Shown here piece after piece: positions 13,829 to 18,906 of a stretch of 18,906 nt of DNA. The number at the start of each line of letters is the position of its first letter. The stretch's first letter is position 1. The notes under the pieces were generated by a model that was not told the DNA's origin, did not search any database, and saw only the letters and a list, made by a program, of their open reading frames with translations. The position numbers and the translations under genes are program-made. This DNA comes from Clostridia bacterium (GTDB taxonomy: Bacteria > Bacillota > Clostridia > Christensenellales > Aristaeellaceae), in the NCBI GenBank assembly GCA_016296675.1, contig JAEDIV010000033.1, positions 1 through 18,906 of the forward strand, given 5' to 3'.

Positions 13829-13858
13829 TTGAAAATTTTATAAAAATTTTGATATGTA
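13829..13858 (+). promoter_or_regulatory. Possible promoter for the secreted repeat protein
   Basis: -35-like TTGAAA (13829-13834), an 18-bp spacer and -10-like TATGTA (13853-13858), in a very AT-rich run after the regulator gene. No clear terminator follows the regulator, so read-through from the filament operon is also possible. Confidence 0.3.
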
Positions 13859-13907
13859 ATTCGGTTTGTAACCTTATTTCCTTAGAATGAAGATGTAAGT
13901 ACGAAAT

Positions 13908-13917
13908 ACACCGGTGT
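13908..13917. promoter_or_regulatory. Perfect 10-bp palindrome in the leader of the repeat protein
   Basis: ACACCGGTGT lies 37 nt upstream of the ATG at 13955. A short perfect dyad in a leader can be an operator, but at this length it may also be chance. Confidence 0.2.
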
Positions 13918-13954
13918 TTGAAAAGACGTCGGTTAAGTCTAAGGAGGTAAGTTT

Positions 13955-15094
13955 ATGAAAAAATTACTTAGCATGCTGGTTTCTATGATCCTTGTTTTGG
14001 GTCTTGTGAGCGGAGCAATTGCGGAAGAGGAGATTATCATTCCTGTTGATGCCGTAGTCGTTCCTGTAGTAGAAACTGTTGCTGAGACTCCTGTTGTTGA
14101 AGCAAATGAAGAAACTGCTCCCGCTGCAGAAGAAGTAGTGGAAGAAGTTCCCGCTGAGGAAATCCCCGCTGAAGAAGTAGTGGAAGAGATCCCCACCGTG
14201 GAAATCCCCGCTGAAGAAGTAGTGGAAGAGATCCCCACCGAGGAAATCCCCGCTGAAGAAGTAGTGGAAGAAGTTCCCACCGAGGAAATCCCCGCTGAAG
14301 AAGTGGTGGAAGAAGTTCCTGCAGAGAGCACTCCCATAGAGCCCGCTCCCGTTGAGGAAGTTCCCGCAGAGAGCACTCCCGTAGAGTCCGCTCCCGTTGA
14401 GGAAGTTCCCGCAGAGAGCACTCCCGTAGAGTCCGCTCCTGTTGAAGAAGTTCCTGCAGAGAGCACTCCCGTAGAGCCCGCTCCCGTTGAGGAAGTTCCT
14501 GCAGAGAGCACGCCCGTTGAGTCTGCTCCTGTGGAAGCCACTTCTTCTGAAGCTACTGCCGGCGAGGCCACTGTTGGCGAGGCCACTTCTTCTGAAGCTA
14601 CTGCCGGTGAAGCCACCGAGGGCGAAGCGATGGAGGACCTCGAGATTCCCGAAGATGCCACCAAGGTTTACACCCTTCAGGATGCGCTGAATCCCGATCG
14701 TTCGATTGACATCTGGGCTTCCTTTGAAGGCGATATCCTTTGCGCCGGCACTCGTGTTACCCTGTATGCTGTACTCAATGGATACGACAATCTCACCTAC
14801 AATGTTTGGTGGGAGATGAACGATGGTTCCGGCTGGAAAGCCGTTGGTGCCAAGAACTCGCTCCATTATAGCTTTGTTCTGAATGAGTATCTCTACAATG
14901 CCTCTTGGCGTGTTGTAGTTGATATCACTGCCGGTGAAATCGATATCCCCGAGGCTGAAGCCGAAGGCGAAACTGCGGTTGAGACTGCTGCTGAAACCGA
15001 AGCCGTAGCGGTTGAGACTGCTGCTGAAACCGAAGCCGTAGCGGTTGAGACTGCTGAACCCGCTGAAGTGAAGACGGAGAGTGAAGCTGCTTAA
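13955..15094 (+). CDS. Secreted Glu/Pro/Val-rich tandem-repeat protein with one Ig-like domain
   Basis: A 379-aa protein behind CTAAGGAGG. A signal peptide (about 1-23, MKKLLSMLVSMILVLGLVSG then AIA) predicts export. Residues 59-114 hold four units of 14 aa (EEVVEE-I/V-P-x-x-EIPA), 119-193 five units of 15 aa (EEVPAESTPVESAPV type), and 194-224 about six units of 5 aa (EAT-x-x). This makes a long, very acidic, extended spacer. Residues about 236-327 look like an Ig-like domain (GTRVTLYAVLNGYDNLTYNV, WWEMNDGSGW), the type common in large clostridial surface proteins. The tail has two identical 11-aa units (342-363). No LPXTG sorting signal or transmembrane anchor is seen. It is likely a surface or extracellular spacer protein; its function is unknown. 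Confidence 0.85.
   Translation: MKKLLSMLVSMILVLGLVSGAIAEEEIIIPVDAVVVPVVETVAETPVVEANEETAPAAEEVVEEVPAEEIPAEEVVEEIPTVEIPAEEVVEEIPTEEIPAEEVVEEVPTEEIPAEEVVEEVPAESTPIEPAPVEEVPAESTPVESAPVEEVPAESTPVESAPVEEVPAESTPVEPAPVEEVPAESTPVESAPVEATSSEATAGEATVGEATSSEATAGEATEGEAMEDLEIPEDATKVYTLQDALNPDRSIDIWASFEGDILCAGTRVTLYAVLNGYDNLTYNVWWEMNDGSGWKAVGAKNSLHYSFVLNEYLYNASWRVVVDITAGEIDIPEAEAEGETAVETAAETEAVAVETAAETEAVAVETAEPAEVKTESEAA
14129..14296 (+). repeat. Four tandem 42-bp coding repeats
   Basis: Four copies of a 14-codon unit of the type EEVVEEIPTEEIPA. The copies differ at a few positions only, which suggests recent duplication by slippage or recombination. Copy number is likely to vary between strains. Confidence 0.9.
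14309..14533 (+). repeat. Five tandem 45-bp coding repeats
   Basis: Five copies of a 15-codon unit EEVPAESTP-(V/I)-E-(S/P)-APV. Most differences between copies are silent or S/P swaps, so the protein unit is conserved while the DNA has begun to diverge. Confidence 0.9.
14534..14626 (+). repeat. Short 15-bp coding repeats (EATxx)
   Basis: About six 5-codon units EATSS, EATAG, EATVG, EATSS, EATAG, EATEG. The three-unit order is itself partly duplicated. Confidence 0.75.
14978..15043 (+). repeat. Two identical tandem 33-bp coding repeats
   Basis: Two identical copies of an 11-codon unit (VETAAETEAVA), with the beginning of a third copy after them. Identity at DNA level points to a very recent duplication. 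Confidence 0.85.
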
Positions 15095-15117
15095 TCCGGG
15101 CAGTCAAGTTGAAAATT

Positions 15118-15173
15118 GAGGCAGGAATGCGGAATCGCTTCTGTGGAAGCGTTTTCCGCACGATTGCCTCTTT
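15118..15173 (+). terminator. Long hairpin, probable terminator after the repeat protein
   Basis: A three-part stem: GAGGCA (15118-15123) with TGCCTC (15165-15170), an inner TGCGGAA with TTCCGCA, and a top CGCTTC-TGTG-GAAGCG. Only three U follow, so termination may be inefficient. It lies 23 nt after the stop codon. Confidence 0.65.
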
Positions 15174-15250
15174 GCGCTAAAGTTCATTCGATTCCCATAG
15201 TTATTGAATTCCTGTAACCTTTGTATATTCCAGATCAGGAGGAAGGATCC

Positions 15251-18200
15251 ATGAAAAACAGATTACGCAGAATCATGTCGATGGCATTGGCCATTTTGAT
15301 GATTTTCACCTGTGTTCCCTCGAATACAGTCGCGGAAATCGTATCCGGCTCTCAGACGGATACGAGCGGTGCGTTTTCTCTGCGTACCATTGCGCCGTAT
15401 ACGCCTACGCTCCATGTATCGTTCGTGGTAGATGGCGCTACGGTTGCGCAGCAATACGTAGTCAATGGCGGTACGTTGAATCGGCCCGCTACGCCTACGA
15501 AAGAAGACCATAAGTTTGTCGGCTGGTATAACGGTGAGGATCAGCCGTCTTTTGGCACGCCGCTGGAGGTTGCTGGAGATTCTTCCGTTACCTACACCGC
15601 TGCGTTCGAGCCGATTTACTATGTGTTCTTCCATGACGTGGAGAGCCAGGGATACCGCGTGATTGCTACGTTGGAAGGCGTTAACGAAGAGGAGCTTGGA
15701 TTTACAAGCGTACCCAACCCGACGCTTACCGGCGATCAGGCGTTTTTGGGTTGGAAGCTGGATGGCACAGTTGTTGACAATGTGACTATTAATGGCGCAG
15801 ACATTCATCTTTATCCCGACGTGCAGGAAGGCCATTGGATTACCTATCATTCCGGTGAAGGCGCTACGTATATTGCACCTGAATTTAAGAAGCCGAACGA
15901 GGTAACCAGCGCTCCTGCTCAGCCCTCCCGTCCTGGCTATACATTTGAGCATTGGTCTGCAACCGATGGCGGAGAAGAGTATACCTTTGGAAAAACGCTT
16001 GATAAGAGCATTGATCTGTATTCAGTGTGGACAGCGAATACGAATACAAAATATCTCGTAATCCACCTTATTGAGAATGTAGATGACGATAACTATTCCT
16101 ATAAGGAAAGTGAAGAAAAAACAGGGACTACGGGTGTTCTGACTCAGGCACATGCTAAATCCTATGATGGTTTCACAGCTGAGGAAATTACGCAGGAAAC
16201 CATTGCTGGTGACGGAAGCACGATTGTTGAAGTAAAGTACAAACGTAATGTATATACAATTTACTTCTACCCGACAAGCGGAAGTAGCTCGAATGAAACG
16301 CTTACATGTACAAAAGAAGAGCATGAGCATAACTGGCGATGCTATGACTGGCGTGGGAATTTGACCTGTACCAGAGAAGAACATACACATACTGATGCAT
16401 GCTATACTACTACCACAAGTGAACCACTTTACAAGATTACCGCTAAGTATGGCGCATACATTGGCGATCAGTGGCCTACTCACAATGGCAGCACAAACTG
16501 GTCCACCGTGAAAAACGGCGGTGCGCCGTGGCAGGCCGGTATTAATACTATGCCTTTGAATGGTGATACCTTCTATGTTCCTAACGTTAGTGGTAATAAC
16601 ACTCATACAGCGAGTTATTATGTGGAAGTTCTTGATGGTGAGTCCGGTGAAACTGAGAGCGGTGCCGTATATAAGCTTCATCATCAGGATAGTATAAAGG
16701 GTAGCGGTTTTACAGTTTCTGATGAGGACTTTTACGACATCTTGGGCTTTACTAAGAATACATCTATAAGCACAAAAAATGGAAGTTCATATAACGGTGC
16801 AAAGTTCTACTATACTCGAAATGATTATACGATCAAATTCATAAATGGTGGTAAGGAAATTGATACTGTTACAAAACAGTACGAAGCGAGTTTAACGGAT
16901 GTTTCAATGCCTACACCTTCTCGTCCTGAAGGTGTACCTGAAGGCTATACGTTTGTTGGTTGGTTTGATAATGAAGCGGGTGCTGGCGATCCTTATGCAT
17001 TTGCAGATGATGCAAAAATGCCGGCGAAGAATATCACGCTTTACGCCAAGTGGGAAGCTCCGGTATACGATGCGACTGTATATCTGACGATGGAAGGTAA
17101 TGGCGGCTCAAAGGTTCTTGAAATTCCTTATGGTACGTCCATCATTGAAAGCGATCTTCCTTCGATAGAAATTCCCGACGGGTACGAAATGCATGGTTGG
17201 TCGACCACGGCGAATTCGTATACACCGTTTAACTTCAATACCAAGCTTACGGGCAATATTTCCCTTTATCCTTATTACACCAAGGCGGGCGCCTTTAAGG
17301 TAAGCTATGTCGTTGACGAGGCCGCCGGCGGAAATGCGCCTGTAGATAATGAGACATATGCTGACGGCAGCTATGCCGAAATCAAGACGCCTGCTGCTCT
17401 GCGCTATAAAGCGGAAGACGGCACGAACATGGTTTTTGTTTATTGGACGGGAAGCGATGGCAATAACTATACCCCCAGAACAAAGGCCAAGATTACTGAC
17501 AATCTTATTTTGACCGCTGTATATGTGGAAGAAGAAGAAAAAGTTTCGTTGACCTATCACTCCAATTATCCGAGCGAGACAGGTCTGACCAATACAACCA
17601 GTGGCTCTGATGAATACTATGTAAATCAGAAATTCGCAGTATCTGGAAATATGTTTGATGCGCCTACCGGATACGAATTCACCGGTTGGAATACGTCCAC
17701 ATCCGGCGGTGCGAATGCAAACTATGCGCCCGGAAAAGAAATCTCTCTTACCGATGGCAGCAACAACGATCTCTACGCCCAGTGGAAGAAGTCTACCTTT
17801 AAGGTAACGTATGAGTACACCGGTGCCGTTCCTTCTGGCGCACCCGCACTTCCTGCGGAAGCAGGCGTTGAGTATCAGGCGGAATATACGGTGGCAGCTG
17901 TTCCGTCTCTGCCCGGCTATACTTTCGAAGGCTGGAAGAAAGGCGACGAAAAGGTTACCAGCTTCAGCATGCCTGCAAGCAACGTAACCCTCTCCGGCTC
18001 TTGGTCTATCCGCACCGACCTGAGCTACACGGTAAACTATCTGGAGAAGGATACCAATGCAGTTCTGGCAGAAGCGAAGACTGTAAATAATCAGACCTAC
18101 AAAGCAAGCGTAACCGAAGAAGCGATCGAAATCAGCGGTTACGATAAGGTCGAGCCCACTTCTAAGACGATCACGATCGAAGTAGAAAATAATGTAATCA

Positions 18201-18906
18201 ATTTCTATTACGAGAAGGCAGATTTCACAGTTTCTTACGCATATGACAGTAATTATACTGTACCTGCAGATGCACCTTCTGTACCGGCTTCTGTATCGGT
18301 AACGTATAAGGACACTTACAATGTGGAAGAGGAACTTGAACTCGCTGGCTATACCTTCAGTGGCTGGTATTATGACGGACAGATTGTATCCAGCTTCGAA
18401 ATGCCTGCGACTAACGTTACCTTGACGGGTTATTTCGTTGCTAATGACGCAACTGAGTATACCGTAGAGTTCTACTACCAGAACAATGACGGAATTACTT
18501 ATCCTGAAAGCGCAACTTCTTCTGATGTTCGCTATGGAAAAACTGACACCACTGCAAGTGTAAAAGATACGGACAAGGCGGATAAGGAAGGTGGCAAGTA
18601 TGTCCTGGATACCGCTGCGGCCAATGTTATGGAAGGTAACATTGCCGGTAACGGCAGCCTGGTACTGAAGCTGTACTTCAAGCTGAATACTTCAACCTAC
18701 ACTATCCATCACTATCTGCATAACACTGAAGTCAAGGTAGCGGATGATGAGGTTGGAACTGCGAAGATTGACGACACGATTACTGCAAGCGCTTCTTCCA
18801 AGCTTTACAGTGAATATGCCGCAGCTGAGGTTTCTTCGTATGATCCTGCCAAGTCTATTACCATTAAGGTGGCGGCAGATGACAATGTGATCACCGTTTA
18901 CTACAA
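15251..18906 (+). CDS. Giant secreted adhesin-like protein with InlB-type (Listeria-Bacteroides) and MucBP-like repeats (3' end outside window)
   Basis: An open frame of 1,218 codons to the right edge without a stop, behind AGGAGGA 8 nt upstream. A signal peptide is clear (basic MKNRLRR, hydrophobic 9-20, probable cleavage after TVA at 28). The rest is an array of beta-rich repeats. Flg_new/InlB B-repeat units with the GY-x-F-x-GW core and LY-x-x-W end lie at about 54-120, 122-190, 196-262, 526-603, 606-680, 682-765 and 766-848. Related domains with FEGWKKGD/FSGWYYDG cores lie at about 849-923 and 991-1066. MucBP-like units (YTVNYLEKDTN, YTIHHYLHN) lie at about 266-333, 924-990 and 1067-1218. 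Residues 353-384 hold two Cys/His knuckles with the only four cysteines of the visible mature protein. It is likely a cell-surface protein for adhesion or mucus binding; the anchor must lie beyond the window. Confidence 0.92.
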   Translation, partial: MKNRLRRIMSMALAILMIFTCVPSNTVAEIVSGSQTDTSGAFSLRTIAPYTPTLHVSFVVDGATVAQQYVVNGGTLNRPATPTKEDHKFVGWYNGEDQPSFGTPLEVAGDSSVTYTAAFEPIYYVFFHDVESQGYRVIATLEGVNEEELGFTSVPNPTLTGDQAFLGWKLDGTVVDNVTINGADIHLYPDVQEGHWITYHSGEGATYIAPEFKKPNEVTSAPAQPSRPGYTFEHWSATDGGEEYTFGKTLDKSIDLYSVWTANTNTKYLVIHLIENVDDDNYSYKESEEKTGTTGVLTQAHAKSYDGFTAEEITQETIAGDGSTIVEVKYKRNVYTIYFYPTSGSSSNETLTCTKEEHEHNWRCYDWRGNLTCTREEHTHTDACYTTTTSEPLYKITAKYGAYIGDQWPTHNGSTNWSTVKNGGAPWQAGINTMPLNGDTFYVPNVSGNNTHTASYYVEVLDGESGETESGAVYKLHHQDSIKGSGFTVSDEDFYDILGFTKNTSISTKNGSSYNGAKFYYTRNDYTIKFINGGKEIDTVTKQYEASLTDVSMPTPSRPEGVPEGYTFVGWFDNEAGAGDPYAFADDAKMPAKNITLYAKWEAPVYDATVYLTMEGNGGSKVLEIPYGTSIIESDLPSIEIPDGYEMHGWSTTANSYTPFNFNTKLTGNISLYPYYTKAGAFKVSYVVDEAAGGNAPVDNETYADGSYAEIKTPAALRYKAEDGTNMVFVYWTGSDGNNYTPRTKAKITDNLILTAVYVEEEEKVSLTYHSNYPSETGLTNTTSGSDEYYVNQKFAVSGNMFDAPTGYEFTGWNTSTSGGANANYAPGKEISLTDGSNNDLYAQWKKSTFKVTYEYTGAVPSGAPALPAEAGVEYQAEYTVAAVPSLPGYTFEGWKKGDEKVTSFSMPASNVTLSGSWSIRTDLSYTVNYLEKDTNAVLAEAKTVNNQTYKASVTEEAIEISGYDKVEPTSKTITIEVENNVINFYYEKADFTVSYAYDSNYTVPADAPSVPASVSVTYKDTYNVEEELELAGYTFSGWYYDGQIVSSFEMPATNVTLTGYFVANDATEYTVEFYYQNNDGITYPESATSSDVRYGKTDTTASVKDTDKADKEGGKYVLDTAAANVMEGNIAGNGSLVLKLYFKLNTSTYTIHHYLHNTEVKVADDEVGTAKIDDTITASASSKLYSEYAAAEVSSYDPAKSITIKVAADDNVITVYY

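Noticed and set aside
14129..14533. Repeat array considered as CRISPR
   Set aside because: Units are contiguous, in frame and without unique spacers; they are coding tandem repeats.
13939..14866. Long minus-strand open frames (241 and 300 codons) over the repeat protein
   Set aside because: Produced by the tandem repeats, which keep several frames open. The plus-strand frame has a signal peptide, a ribosome binding site and an Ig-like domain.
15204..15229. Possible promoter TTGAAT/TATATT before the giant surface gene
   Set aside because: The spacer is only 14 bp, too short for a confident sigma-A promoter.
15263..16684. Minus-strand open frames (229 and 220 codons) antisense to the giant surface gene
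   Set aside because: The plus-strand frame is continuous with signal peptide and repeat domains; the antisense frames show no family features.

Overview
The window looks like chromosomal DNA of a moderate-GC Gram-positive anaerobe of the class Clostridia. The evidence is strong AGGAGG-type ribosome binding sites, a split gcvPA/gcvPB glycine decarboxylase behind a tandem glycine riboswitch, a NifX-like/sulfite-reductase-like pair, a BTAD-type regulator with a type IV filament operon, and very large secreted InlB-repeat/MucBP-like proteins. A gut member of Christensenellales or a related order is plausible. That placement is inference from gene content, not from a marker gene.

Layout. (1) 1-825, minus strand: the start of a ferritin-like/VIT1 membrane protein with its own promoter, running off the left edge. 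(2) 826-1284: the VIT promoter, then a non-coding stretch with a 167-bp element bounded by imperfect inverted repeats, resembling dispersed intergenic repeats. (3) 1285-5931, minus strand: a complete glycine cleavage operon gcvT-gcvH-gcvPA-gcvPB. It has a sigma-A promoter, a tandem glycine riboswitch, a leader terminator hairpin and an end terminator. (4) 5970-7441, plus strand: a divergent two-gene redox/metal operon. It encodes a NifX/NifB-C-like protein with a Cys/His-rich tail and a small siroheme sulfite-reductase-like protein carrying a 2[4Fe-4S] ferredoxin segment; a strong terminator follows. (5) 7442-7884: AT-rich non-coding DNA ending in a near-consensus promoter. (6) 7885-13784, plus strand: eight tightly packed genes. 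In order these are a membrane-anchored transglutaminase-like protein, a GspF/PilC platform protein, four small single-membrane-helix (pseudopilin-like) proteins, a PilT-type ATPase, and a winged-helix/BTAD regulator ending in a degenerate GGDEF domain. (7) 13955-15094: a secreted protein built of Glu/Pro/Val tandem repeats plus one Ig-like domain, followed by a long hairpin. (8) 15251-18906: the first 1,218 codons of a giant secreted adhesin-like protein of InlB-type and MucBP-like repeats, running off the right edge.

How the parts work together. The glycine cleavage genes form one substrate-sensing catabolic unit. The most interesting part is region 6: a compact type IV-filament-like machine with one ATPase of the retraction (PilT) type. 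No recognisable major pilin, prepilin peptidase or PilB/GspE-type ATPase lies in the window. Its last gene is a regulator that could respond to a ligand through a GGDEF fold that has lost its signature. The two secreted proteins directly downstream may be surface partners or co-regulated products of that machine, but nothing in the sequence proves this.
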